Source: Micromonospora chokoriensis (GTDB taxonomy: Bacteria > Actinomycetota > Actinomycetes > Mycobacteriales > Micromonosporaceae). Taken from it: DNA of 64,000 bases. Under the pieces are notes generated by a model. That model saw nothing but the letters and a program-made list of their open reading frames with translations. It had not been told where the DNA came from and did no database searches. How positions within the stretch are numbered: position 1 is the first letter of the stretch; every line of letters begins with the position of its first letter. The stretch spans positions 1 to 64,000 of the forward strand of contig NZ_JOAN01000022.1 in NCBI RefSeq assembly GCF_000718555.1, given 5' to 3'. Below, piece by piece: positions 45,553 to 53,703 of this stretch. A program made the position numbers and the translations under genes.

Positions 45553-46706
45553 GCCTCACCGTGCTGATGAACGCCGGCCCGTGGCTGTCCGTGCCACCGC
45601 CCGGCTACGGCGGCATCGAGAACGTGATCGCCACGCTGGTGCCGGAGCTGCGGCGACTCGGCGTACGGGTGGTGCTCGCCTCGGTGGGCAGCAGCACCCT
45701 GCCGGTGGACGAGCAGGTGTCGGTCTTCAGCGACGGGCAGTTCGCCGCGTTGCAGCGGCCGTACAACCAGGTCTGCGGGATCGCCCAGGCGCACCTGGCC
45801 GGGGTGGTCCGTGAGCTGCACTCCCGCGACGACATCGACCTGGTGCACGACCATGTCGAGGCGGTCGGGCTGGCCACGCTCGCCGCGATGGGGCCGGCCG
45901 GACCGCCGACCCTGCACACCCTGCACTGGGACCTGGCCAAGCACCCGGCGCTCTACGGCAGCCTGGACGGCGGCGACCGGGTCCGGGTCAACGGCGTCTC
46001 CGCGTCGCAGCTGGCTCGCGCGCCGCTGGCGTTGCGAGAGCACTCGGTGGGGCACGTGCACCTGTCCACGCCGCTCGCCGTGGATGCCGACCGGCGGCCC
46101 CGACCGGAGAAGGGCGAGCACCTGCTCATCCTGGGTCGGATCAACCCGGGCAAGGGGCAGGACGTGGGCGCCCGGCTGGCACACCGCGTCGGTTTCCCGC
46201 TGGTGCTGGCCGGCCCGGTCGGGCCGTACCATCGGCCGGCCGACCTGGCCGCGGCCGGTGACGAGGCCCGGCAGAACCCGGACGTGCGGTTCTTCCTCGA
46301 CGAGGTGGCGCCGCACGTCGACGGTGACCGGGTCCGCTGGGTCGGCACCGTGGCCGGCCAGGAGCGCGACGACCTGCTCGCCAGCGCCCGCGCGTCGCTG
46401 TTCCCGCTGCGCTGGGAGGAGCCGGGCGGCACCGCGGTCGTCGAGTCGCTCGCCCTGGGTACGCCGGTGGTGGCCACCGCCCGGGGGTGCCTGCCGGAGC
46501 TGATCGAGCACGGTCGCACCGGGCTGCTCACCATCGACGAGGAGGAGCTGGGCGACCTGGTCCTCGCCGCCGAGCTGCTCGACCCCGACGAGTGCCGGCG
46601 GGTGGCCGCGCGGCGCTTCACGCCCGAGGTGATGGCCCGGCGCTACGTCGAGTTGTACGAGCGGGTCCGGCAGCTGGCCGGTGTCCCGCGGCTGCTGCCG
46701 GCCTGA
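45549..46706 (+). CDS. GT4-family glycosyltransferase
   Basis: A 385-residue GT-B-fold glycosyltransferase. The acceptor half starts LSVPPPGYGGIENVIATLV. The donor half has LLILGRINPGKGQD and the nucleotide-sugar motif LFPLRWEEPGGTAVVESLA with E-x7-E spacing, then GTPVVATARG. Donor and acceptor are unknown. Coupling to gpgS (GTGA) suggests it extends or uses the same sugar intermediate. Confidence 0.92.
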   Translation: MSLTVLMNAGPWLSVPPPGYGGIENVIATLVPELRRLGVRVVLASVGSSTLPVDEQVSVFSDGQFAALQRPYNQVCGIAQAHLAGVVRELHSRDDIDLVHDHVEAVGLATLAAMGPAGPPTLHTLHWDLAKHPALYGSLDGGDRVRVNGVSASQLARAPLALREHSVGHVHLSTPLAVDADRRPRPEKGEHLLILGRINPGKGQDVGARLAHRVGFPLVLAGPVGPYHRPADLAAAGDEARQNPDVRFFLDEVAPHVDGDRVRWVGTVAGQERDDLLASARASLFPLRWEEPGGTAVVESLALGTPVVATARGCLPELIEHGRTGLLTIDEEELGDLVLAAELLDPDECRRVAARRFTPEVMARRYVELYERVRQLAGVPRLLPA

Positions 46707-46725
46707 CCAGCAGCGCGCTCGGCCG

Positions 46726-46750
46726 GTTTGTCGGCCGCGACAGCGGGTAG
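46726..46750 (+). promoter_or_regulatory. SigB/SigF-type promoter of the DUF4383 gene
   Basis: GTTT, a 15-nt spacer and GGGTAG; the -10 is 41 nt before the ATG. Confidence 0.65.
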
Positions 46751-46790
46751 CCGGCAACGCTCATGCCCGCCGCGCGACGAGGAGCCGGTG

Positions 46791-47249
46791 ATGGTCGGAC
46801 CGATGGCGCACTCCCGCGCCCGACCCAACCCGGCTGACGGTAAGCCGCCGGTCCGCCGGGCGGCGGCGACGGTGGGGGTGCTGTTCCTGCTGGTCGGCGC
46901 GCTCGGCTTTGTGCCGGGGATCACCAGCGGCATGGACGCGCTGCGCTTCGCCGGCCACGGCTCGGGCGCGTACCTGTTCGGCGTCTTCCAGGTGTCGGTG
47001 CTGCACAACCTGGTGCATCTGGCGTTCGGAGTGGCGGGTCTGCTGCTGGCGCGGACGGTCACCGGCGCTCGGACGTTCCTGATCGGCGGTGGCGCGGTCT
47101 ACCTGGTGCTCTGGCTCTACGGGCTGGCGGTGGAGCACGACACCGGGGCGAACGTGCTGCCGGTCAACGACGCCGACGGCTGGCTGCACCTGGGCCTCGG
47201 CGTCGGCATGATCGCGTTGGGCATCCTGACCGGACGGCCCCGACCGTGA
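46791..47249 (+). CDS. DUF4383 membrane protein
   Basis: A 152-residue protein with four transmembrane segments after a basic 24-residue N-terminus (VGVLFLLVGALGFVPGI; VLHNLVHLAFGVAGLLLA; FLIGGGAVYLVLWLYGL; LHLGLGVGMIALGIL). The family has no known activity. The ATG at 46791 has GGAG upstream; one at 46803 is an alternative. It is the first of three consecutive genes each preceded by a SigB/F-type promoter. Confidence 0.86.
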   Translation: MVGPMAHSRARPNPADGKPPVRRAAATVGVLFLLVGALGFVPGITSGMDALRFAGHGSGAYLFGVFQVSVLHNLVHLAFGVAGLLLARTVTGARTFLIGGGAVYLVLWLYGLAVEHDTGANVLPVNDADGWLHLGLGVGMIALGILTGRPRP

Positions 47250-47294
47250 GCTGCCGTTACGGGCCGTGACCTGCCTCGCTCCGCCGGTGGTCCG

Positions 47295-47320
47295 GTTTGC
47301 TCGGGAACGGCCTCGGGTAG
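47295..47320 (+). promoter_or_regulatory. SigB/SigF-type promoter of the STAS-HATPase gene
   Basis: GTTT, a 16-nt spacer and GGGTAG; the -10 is 38 nt before the ATG. Confidence 0.65.
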
Positions 47321-47358
47321 TTGGCAGATCCCGACTCAGCAGCGAAGTGAGGGTGCCG

Positions 47359-48087
47359 ATGTCCAGCCGGATCTTCTGCGAGGTGCGCAGCACGGCACCG
47401 GTGGCGGTCGTCCGGCTCACCGGCGCACTGGACCTGGCCACCATGCGCTCGGTGCACCAGGCGCTCAACAGCACTCTCGTCGACCAGCCGGAGGCGCTGG
47501 TGGTCGACATGGCCGAGGTGGATGTCCAGGATCGACTGGCGCTGTCCGTCTTCGCCGCGACCGCCCGTCGGGCCGAGGAGTGGCCGGCCGTACCAGTGGT
47601 GCTCTGCGCCCCGTCGCCGGTCGCCGCGCGCTGGCTGGCCGAGTCGACCACCTGCCGGGTGGTCCCGGTGTCAACGGACTGCGCCGAGGCGACCCGGTTG
47701 GCGAACGCGACGTCCACGTTGCGGATGCGGGCCCGGCTGGAGCCAGTGGCCGGGGCCTGCCGGCGGGCCCGAGAGCTGGTCACCGACGCGTGCTCGCGGT
47801 GGAACCTGCCCGACGCGTCCGGCCCGGCCGCGTTGGTGCTCAGCGAGCTGGTCGGCAACGTGGTGCGCCACGCCGGCACGCCGATGCAGGTGACGGTGAC
47901 CCTGCGCCGGCCGTATCTGCACCTGGCGGTGGTGGACGGCAGCAGCGACCAGGCCCGGCCGGCCGGGGTGGACCTGCACGCCGAGGGTGGGCGAGGGCTG
48001 ATGCTGGTTCGGGAGCTGGCCCAGCGGTGGGGAAGCGTGCCGGCCGGTTCGGGTAAGGCCGTCTGGGCGATGCTGCCGGCAACCTGA
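47359..48087 (+). CDS. STAS domain fused to RsbW-like HATPase
   Basis: A 242-residue fusion of two partner-switching modules. The STAS domain is residues about 5-105. The position where anti-anti-sigma factors have DSSG reads VQDRLAL (56-62), so the phospho-acceptor serine is absent. The HATPase domain is about 130-240, with N-box SELVGNVVRHA (Glu163, Asn167), G1-type VVDGSS (193-194) and G2 GGRGLML, so ATP binding looks intact. Normally these are separate proteins (antagonist and anti-sigma kinase). The ATG has GAGGGTG upstream. Its SigB/F-type promoter implies feedback on the sigma factor it may regulate. Confidence 0.88.
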   Translation: MSSRIFCEVRSTAPVAVVRLTGALDLATMRSVHQALNSTLVDQPEALVVDMAEVDVQDRLALSVFAATARRAEEWPAVPVVLCAPSPVAARWLAESTTCRVVPVSTDCAEATRLANATSTLRMRARLEPVAGACRRARELVTDACSRWNLPDASGPAALVLSELVGNVVRHAGTPMQVTVTLRRPYLHLAVVDGSSDQARPAGVDLHAEGGRGLMLVRELAQRWGSVPAGSGKAVWAMLPAT

Positions 48088-48146
48088 GCATTCGAGGCGC
48101 TTACGCCCGGTACCGACGATCTGACCGAATTTACCGCTCTGGCCTG

Positions 48147-48171
48147 GTTACATGGTGCGAGGGTCGGGTAG
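48147..48171 (+). promoter_or_regulatory. SigB/SigF-type promoter of the ctaD gene
   Basis: GTTA, a 15-nt spacer and GGGTAG; the -10 is 42 nt before the ATG. Confidence 0.55.
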
Positions 48172-48212
48172 GCACGCCCGTCCTTTCTGCCGTCACGACG
48201 GGGTGAGCAGCC

Positions 48213-50204
48213 ATGCCCAAGCGGGTAACCACGGAACCTGGCCGCGATCGGGGCCCGGCGATCCTGGCACCGGCCCGCTTCGGCGGGTTCCCGGGAGCGG
48301 TACGGGCGCCGGTCCCCGGCAACTCGTTGATCAAGTTCCTCGCCACGACCGACCACAAGCAGATCGGCCTGCTCTATCTGCTGACCTCCTTCGGGTTCTT
48401 CCTGCTGGCCGGTCTGGAGGCGATGCTGATCCGGGGCGAGCTGGCCCGCCCGGGGATGCAGTTCCTCTCCTCCGAGCAGTACAACCAGCTCTTCACCTCG
48501 CACGGCGCGGTGATGCTGCTGCTGTTCGCCACGCCTGCGGCGTTCGGGTTCGCCAACTACATCGTGCCGATCCAGATCGGCGCGCCGGATGTGTCGTTCC
48601 CCCGCCTCAACGCGCTCGCCTACTGGCTGTACCTGTTCGGCGGCCTCATGGTGGTCGGCGGGTTCCTCGCCCCGGGCGGCTCGGCCGACTTCGGGTGGAC
48701 CGCGTACAGCCCACTCAGCAGCGTCGAGAACAGCCCCGGCGTGGGTGCCAACATGTGGGTGGTCGGCCTGGTCGTATCCGGGCTCGGCACCATCCTCGGC
48801 GCGGTCAACCTGATCACCACGATCCTCACCCTGCGCGCGCCCGGCATGACCATGTTCCGGATGCCGATCTTCACCTGGAACATGCTGTTCACCAGCGTGC
48901 TGGTGATCCTCGTCTTCCCGCTGCTGGCCGCCGCGCTGCTGGCGCTCTCCGCCGACCGGCTGCTCAACGCGCACGTGTACGACGCGGCGACCGGCGGGCC
49001 GATGCTCTGGCAGCACCTGTTCTGGTTCTTCGGCCACCCCGAGGTCTACATCATCGCGTTGCCGTTCTTCGGCATCATCACCGAGATCATTCCGGTCTTC
49101 TCCCGCAAGCCGCTGTTCGGCTACACCGGGATCGTGCTGGCCACCATCGCCATCACCGTGCTGTCCATGACGGTATGGGCGCACCACATGTTCGCCACCG
49201 GTCAGGTGCTGCTGCCGTTCTTCAGCATCCTGAGCTACCTGATCGCGGTGCCCACCGGCGTGAAGTTCTTCAACTGGATCGGCACCATGTGGAAGGGCCA
49301 GCTCACCTTCGAGACGCCGATGCTGTTCGCCATCGGCTTCCTGGTCACCTTCCTGTTCGGCGGTCTCACCGGGGTCCTGCTGGCCAGCCCGCCGGTCGAC
49401 TGGCACACCCACGACAGCTACTTCGTGGTGGCGCACTTCCACTACGTGGTGTTCGGCACCGTGGTCTTCGCCCTCTTCGGCGGCTACTACTTCTGGTGGC
49501 CCAAGATGACCGGGCGACTGCTCGACGAACGGCTCGGCAAGGCGCACTTCTGGACCATGTTCATCGGCTTCCACGGCACCTTCCTGGTGCACCACTGGCT
49601 GGGCAACGAGGGCATGCCGCGCCGGTACGCCGACTACCTGCCCACCGACGGCTTCACCACGTTGAACACGATCTCCAGCATCTTCGCGTTCATCCTCGGC
49701 CTGTCCACGTTGTTCTTCATCTACAACGCGTGGAAGTCCTGGCGGTACGGGGCGATGGTGACCGTGGACGACCCGTGGGGCTTCGGCAACTCGCTCGAAT
49801 GGGCGACCAGTTGCCCACCGCCGTTGCGCAACTTCGACCGGATGCCCCGGATCCGATCCGAGCGCCCCGCCTTCGACCTGAAGTACGGCCCGCTCGTCGC
49901 CGACCTGGGCCGCGACCTGCCGCAGCGCACCACCAAACCGCCGCAGGAGTTCGCCGAGGAGTTGCGGTTGGAGCACCACGCCCCGGAGTCGCCGTCCGCC
50001 GAGGGCGCGCACGGCGCCCGCGACGCCACCGACTTCCAGCCGGCGCCGCGCTCCGGCGCCCGGCCGGTGGACGTGCCGGAGCCCGAGGGCGTCCGCCGGC
50101 CGAGCTTCGAGCAGAGCGACCCGCCGAAGGACGCCGAGGACGCGCCGAAGCCGCACGAGCGCTGGCGCCACCCGCACAGCGACGGCAACCCCGAAGAGCA
50201 CTGA
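48213..50204 (+). CDS. ctaD: Cytochrome c oxidase subunit I (orphan copy)
   Basis: A 663-residue haem-copper oxidase subunit I with twelve predicted helices. The CuB ligands are in [15 protein letters not shown] and AHHMFATG, and the haem ligands in [13 protein letters not shown] and the N-terminal [10 protein letters not shown]. It catalyses O2 reduction and proton pumping in the membrane. Subunits II and III are not nearby, so this is a second copy away from the main cta operon. The C-terminal 110 residues are a hydrophilic, Pro/Glu/His-rich tail that is longer than usual. A SigB/F-type promoter precedes it. Confidence 0.95.
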   Translation: MPKRVTTEPGRDRGPAILAPARFGGFPGAVRAPVPGNSLIKFLATTDHKQIGLLYLLTSFGFFLLAGLEAMLIRGELARPGMQFLSSEQYNQLFTSHGAVMLLLFATPAAFGFANYIVPIQIGAPDVSFPRLNALAYWLYLFGGLMVVGGFLAPGGSADFGWTAYSPLSSVENSPGVGANMWVVGLVVSGLGTILGAVNLITTILTLRAPGMTMFRMPIFTWNMLFTSVLVILVFPLLAAALLALSADRLLNAHVYDAATGGPMLWQHLFWFFGHPEVYIIALPFFGIITEIIPVFSRKPLFGYTGIVLATIAITVLSMTVWAHHMFATGQVLLPFFSILSYLIAVPTGVKFFNWIGTMWKGQLTFETPMLFAIGFLVTFLFGGLTGVLLASPPVDWHTHDSYFVVAHFHYVVFGTVVFALFGGYYFWWPKMTGRLLDERLGKAHFWTMFIGFHGTFLVHHWLGNEGMPRRYADYLPTDGFTTLNTISSIFAFILGLSTLFFIYNAWKSWRYGAMVTVDDPWGFGNSLEWATSCPPPLRNFDRMPRIRSERPAFDLKYGPLVADLGRDLPQRTTKPPQEFAEELRLEHHAPESPSAEGAHGARDATDFQPAPRSGARPVDVPEPEGVRRPSFEQSDPPKDAEDAPKPHERWRHPHSDGNPEEH

Positions 50205-50221
50205 CCAGCGGTACGCGCACC

Positions 50222-50256
50222 GAAGGGCCGACACCCGCGACGGGTGTCGGCCCTTC
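50222..50256. terminator. Bidirectional hairpin terminator
   Basis: A perfect 16-bp stem, GAAGGGCCGACACCCG and its complement, has a CGA loop followed by a T-rich TGTCTGT. It lies between the convergent ctaD and sigma-factor genes. Confidence 0.88.
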
Positions 50257-50274
50257 TGTCTGTCGTCCGGGTGT

Positions 50275-51420
50275 TCAGTCCCGGGCCGGTGCCAGGCCGG
50301 CGGCGGTGAGCGAGCGGCGTACCGCGGGCTGGACCCGGGTCAGCCGCAGCGGCACCCCGGTCCGCTCTGCCGCGTCCCGCCCGGCCATCAGCGCGGCGAT
50401 CCCACCGGCGTCGAAACCGCCCGCGCCGACCAGGTCGACGACCACCTCGCTGGGCTGGCCGGTGACCGCCTCCAGCATGGCCCGGCGCAGTTGGTCCGCG
50501 CCGTCGCGGTCGATCTCACCGCCGACCTCGACCACCACCGTGTCGCCGTTCTGCTTGACCGAGATCCGGGTCTTGCCCGGGTCGGGTTCGGCGGCGCCGT
50601 TCTGCCAGGGCGGCGGCGCGTCGGCGAGCATCGCCTGACGCAGCCAGGTAAGCGCCCGCGACAGCAGCCGGGACACGTGCATCTGCGAGATGCCGAACCG
50701 GGCGGCGATCTCCGCCTGGGTCTGGTTGCCGTAGAAGCGCATCGCGAGGATCCGCCGTTCGCGCCACGGCAGGCGGTGCAGCAGACCGCTCACCGTCACC
50801 CGGTCGTCGACCGATTCCAGCGCGTTGTCCGACTCGCCGACCAGATCCCCGAACTCGGCGGAGCTTTCCCCACCGACCGGGGCGTTGAGCGAGGCCGGGC
50901 TGTAGCCGGCCGCCGATTCCAGGGCGGCGAGGATCTCCTCCTGCGGGGTCTCCAGTCGGGCCGACAGCTCGGCGACCGACGGGGCCCGGGACAGCTCGCT
51001 GGTGAGTGCGGCGGTGGCCTGCCCCACCTCCAGGATCAGGTCCCGCAGTCGGCGGGGCACGTGTACGCCCCAGGTGCGGTCCCGGAAGTGCCGTTTGATC
51101 TCGCCCACGATGGTGATCGCCGCGTAGGCGGTGAACGAGCCCCGTTCCGGGTCATAGCGGTCGACGGCGTTGACCAGCCCCAGCCGGGCCACCTGCTCCA
51201 GGTCCTCCAGTGGCTCCCCACGCCCCCGGTACCGACGGGCGAGCCGCCCGGCGAACGGCAGCGCGAAGCGCACCAGGTCGTCGCGGGCCTCTCCCCGCCG
51301 CTCCGGCGGCAGCCCGGCGATCCGGGCCGCGTACGCCAGCGCCGCCGCGTCGAGATCTTCCAGACCTCGGTCGTTGGGTGGTGGTGGTGTGGTCGTGGTC
51401 GTGCTGGTCTGTCCGAACAT
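50275..51420 (-). CDS. SigB/SigF-family sigma factor fused to a C-terminal STAS domain
   Basis: A 381-residue fusion. Sigma region 2 lies at about 45-120 (LEQVARLGLVNAVDRYDPE, then TIVGEIKRHFRDRTWGVHVPRRLRD), region 3 at about 125-180, and region 4 at about 212-265 with helix-turn-helix QAEIAARFGISQMHVSRLL. A 20-residue linker leads to a STAS domain (284-378). The usual DSSG of anti-anti-sigma factors reads FDAGGIAAL (336-344), so no serine can be phosphorylated. A TTTTTPPPP N-terminal tract is also unusual. The ATG at 51420 has GAGGGAGG upstream. Relatives recognise GTTT/GGGTA promoters, which are abundant in this window. Confidence 0.93.
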   Translation of the reverse strand: MFGQTSTTTTTPPPPNDRGLEDLDAAALAYAARIAGLPPERRGEARDDLVRFALPFAGRLARRYRGRGEPLEDLEQVARLGLVNAVDRYDPERGSFTAYAAITIVGEIKRHFRDRTWGVHVPRRLRDLILEVGQATAALTSELSRAPSVAELSARLETPQEEILAALESAAGYSPASLNAPVGGESSAEFGDLVGESDNALESVDDRVTVSGLLHRLPWRERRILAMRFYGNQTQAEIAARFGISQMHVSRLLSRALTWLRQAMLADAPPPWQNGAAEPDPGKTRISVKQNGDTVVVEVGGEIDRDGADQLRRAMLEAVTGQPSEVVVDLVGAGGFDAGGIAALMAGRDAAERTGVPLRLTRVQPAVRRSLTAAGLAPARD

Positions 51421-51642
51421 CCGCGCCTCCCTCAGGAAGGTCCCCCGCCCGGATCGGGAAACCGGTCGTGCGCGTGGTCGAGCCACGCACCGGGCCGGAA
51501 AGTGGGTCAGTGACTGGGATGCCAGCGGGCGACACCGCCTGCACGCAGCGCAATTAGGCCGTCGCAGCCAGCGATGTTCCCGCTCCGTAGGTACTCAATC
51601 ACGGGACCCCGGGTTCGCGAGGAAGTTTCGGCGTGCTCCGTC

Positions 51643-53082
51643 TCAGGAGACCAACAACCCCTGGTGGCCGCCGCTGTCGCGGAGCACGGCCAGCGCCTCG
51701 GCGACCCCCAGCGGGGGCGGCGCAGGCAGGTCGTACGGCTGGGCGCGCAGGACCTCGGTGGCCCGGCGGGTGGGCACCGAGGTGACCGGGTAGCCCCGCG
51801 CGGTGGTGCGGTCCAACGCCCGACGCCGCCGGCCGAACCCGGCGACGGCCAGCCACTGCGGCAGCCCGGCCAGCGCTGGCGAGCGCAGCCCGGGCGGCTC
51901 GGGCAGCACGTCCACCGAGCTGAACGCCTCGCTGCCGGCCAGCCACCACTCAGCCTCGTCGACGCTGCGGCGGGTGGCGTTCTCACACCAGTACGGCACC
52001 AGCCCCGCCCGCATCACCTGCCACGGGTCGAGTAGCCGGCCGCACTCCACCACCAACCGGTCACCGGTCTTGCCGGCGCGTCGCAGCCACCGGCGGTACA
52101 GGTCGGCCACGCCCGCACTCAGGGCCGCCGGCCGGGGCACCAGCACCCGGTGCAGCGGGTGCTGGCGCCGGGCGGACCAGTCCCGCGCGGCCTGCTCGAA
52201 ACCCGGGTCGACGCCGTGCTCGGCGTCGGCCGACGACACGGACACCTCCGGCGGCTCCCACCGGGTCGCGTCGCCGCCGACGGAGCGCAGCACCTGCCGC
52301 AGCGCGTGACTGTCTGGGTGGAAGTCGACCGGGTCCAGCCCGCTGGCCGGGCAGCCGACCTGGAAGCTGTGCCCCGGCCCGCGCTCCAGCACCGGCCAGG
52401 TGCGCACGTCGCGGACCAGCAGCACGGGAGCGCCCGGCACCAGTCGGTCGGCGAGAAACTGCGCGTACGCGACCGGTAGGGCCCGCCACGAGCCGGTCAG
52501 CGACACCGTCGCCCCGGTCAGTGGGCCTCGGCTGGCCGGGCAGTGCACCTGGCGCACGTGCAGGTCGGGGTTGCCGACGAGCAGCCGGGTGGCGAGCGCC
52601 GCACCGTGCTCCAGAGCGTCCGCCGGCCGATCCACCCCGCCGTCGGACCAGTGCACGGTCATCTCGAAGCCCGCCGGCAACCACGGCACACCGAGGGCCA
52701 CCGCGAGGTGTGCCGCCGCGCCGTGCGGAGAGCCGATGAGCACCCCGGGGTAGCGCCGGCGGGGGTACTGGTCGGCGAACCAACGGGCCACCCGGGCGGC
52801 GTCCACCTCGTCGACCTGGGCCACGGTGAGCGCGACCCGACCGGCGGCGCGGGTGACCGCGGCGCGGCGTACCGGCTCGGGGGCGCCGGGGAACCGCGAC
52901 GTCGGCCCGGTGTGCCCGAGGTCGGCGCAGTCCTCCCCGCGCAGCGCCCGGGCGGTGGCGGCGACCAGCACCCGGGCGGCGCTGCCCACGGCCACGACCC
53001 GGTCGCCGGCAAGACCGGCGCCATCGGCCGTGAGCCCCTTGTGCACCTTGTGCACCGGCCCCACCTTGCCTCGTTCGCTCAC
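51643..53082 (-). CDS. Hypothetical protein
   Basis: A protein of about 479 residues that I do not recognise. Possible landmarks are VLIGSPHGAAAHLAVALGVPWLPAGFEM near residue 115, DFHPDSHALRQVL near 250 and RLVVECGRLLDPWQVM near 360. It has no transmembrane or signal segment. The start is uncertain: the frame is open to 53178, and I prefer the GTG at 53082 because the upstream residues look non-coding and overlap the spacer before the CDGSH gene. It is the only gene between the sigma-STAS gene and the CDGSH gene. Confidence 0.65.
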   Translation of the reverse strand: MSERGKVGPVHKVHKGLTADGAGLAGDRVVAVGSAARVLVAATARALRGEDCADLGHTGPTSRFPGAPEPVRRAAVTRAAGRVALTVAQVDEVDAARVARWFADQYPRRRYPGVLIGSPHGAAAHLAVALGVPWLPAGFEMTVHWSDGGVDRPADALEHGAALATRLLVGNPDLHVRQVHCPASRGPLTGATVSLTGSWRALPVAYAQFLADRLVPGAPVLLVRDVRTWPVLERGPGHSFQVGCPASGLDPVDFHPDSHALRQVLRSVGGDATRWEPPEVSVSSADAEHGVDPGFEQAARDWSARRQHPLHRVLVPRPAALSAGVADLYRRWLRRAGKTGDRLVVECGRLLDPWQVMRAGLVPYWCENATRRSVDEAEWWLAGSEAFSSVDVLPEPPGLRSPALAGLPQWLAVAGFGRRRRALDRTTARGYPVTSVPTRRATEVLRAQPYDLPAPPPLGVAEALAVLRDSGGHQGLLVS

Positions 53083-53231
53083 CACGCGGCCCGGCTTCCC
53101 GTCCCGATGGGGTTCAAACGGGGCATCACCCACTCGGCGGCACATTCCGCTGGTCAGGGGGGGTGCCCCGGTCATCACCGGCGTTCGGTCGTTCGGGTTT
53201 CGGCAGGGCCAGGTCGGGCACTTCCGGGGCC

Positions 53232-53462
53232 ATGCGCACCGACGACACCAGCGAGCCAGCAGCCGCCACGATCACCCCGTACGAGGACGGCCCGCTGCTG
53301 GTCCGCGGCGACTTCATGCTGGTCACGCCAGACGGCGAGCGCATCGACGCGCGCCGGGGCACGGTGGCGCTGTGCCGGTGCGGCAAGTCGGCGCTCAAGC
53401 CGTTCTGCGACGGCACCCACAAGGCGGTCAACTTCCGCGCGGGCACCACCCGCGAGAGCTGA
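53232..53462 (+). CDS. CDGSH iron-sulfur domain protein
   Basis: A 76-residue single-CDGSH protein that binds a labile [2Fe-2S] cluster through Cys48, Cys50, Cys59 and His63 (LCRCGKSALKPFCDGTHK). Such proteins transfer clusters or sense redox state. The ATG at 53232 gives a normal length. It is convergent with a haem-oxygenase-like iron enzyme gene, a pairing often seen in actinobacteria. Confidence 0.93.
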   Translation: MRTDDTSEPAAATITPYEDGPLLVRGDFMLVTPDGERIDARRGTVALCRCGKSALKPFCDGTHKAVNFRAGTTRES

Positions 53463-53526
53463 GCCGACATCGCGGCGCAGCGCAGCGCGAGCACGCCGAC
53501 GGGACGGGCCGCACCCAGGGCACGCC

Positions 53527-53599
53527 CCCTTTGCTCTGCACCCGCCGACGCGCCAGTTACAGACCGTGGCTGGCGCGCCGGCGGGTGCAGAGCAAAGGG
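53527..53599. repeat. Long palindrome family D (30-bp stem)
   Basis: A 30-bp stem with one mismatch (53527-53556 with 53570-53599) and a 13-nt loop. The arm begins CCCTTTGCTCTGCACCCGCC. It lies between convergent genes ending at 53462 and 53704. The stem is twice as long as the plain terminators in the window and lacks a T-run, and its 73-nt size equals that of the dispersed palindromes. The rest of the 241-nt spacer holds nothing I recognise. Confidence 0.75.
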
Positions 53600-53703
53600 C
53601 GGATTGCGCGCGGTACGCCCCACCCCACAGCCGGCGGTCTGCCCCGCCGGACCCACACGCTTGGGCGTGACCAGTCGGCTCCCCCGATGCAACAGCCCTG
53701 GGG

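Noticed and set aside
46761..50234. Open frame of more than 1100 codons on the minus strand
   Set aside because: Antisense to DUF4383, STAS-HATPase and ctaD; same shadow composition.
51421..51642. Possible tRNA or promoter in the spacer upstream of the sigma-STAS gene
   Set aside because: No cloverleaf could be drawn. A GTTT with a GGGACC box 14 nt away matches the SigB/F consensus too poorly to call.
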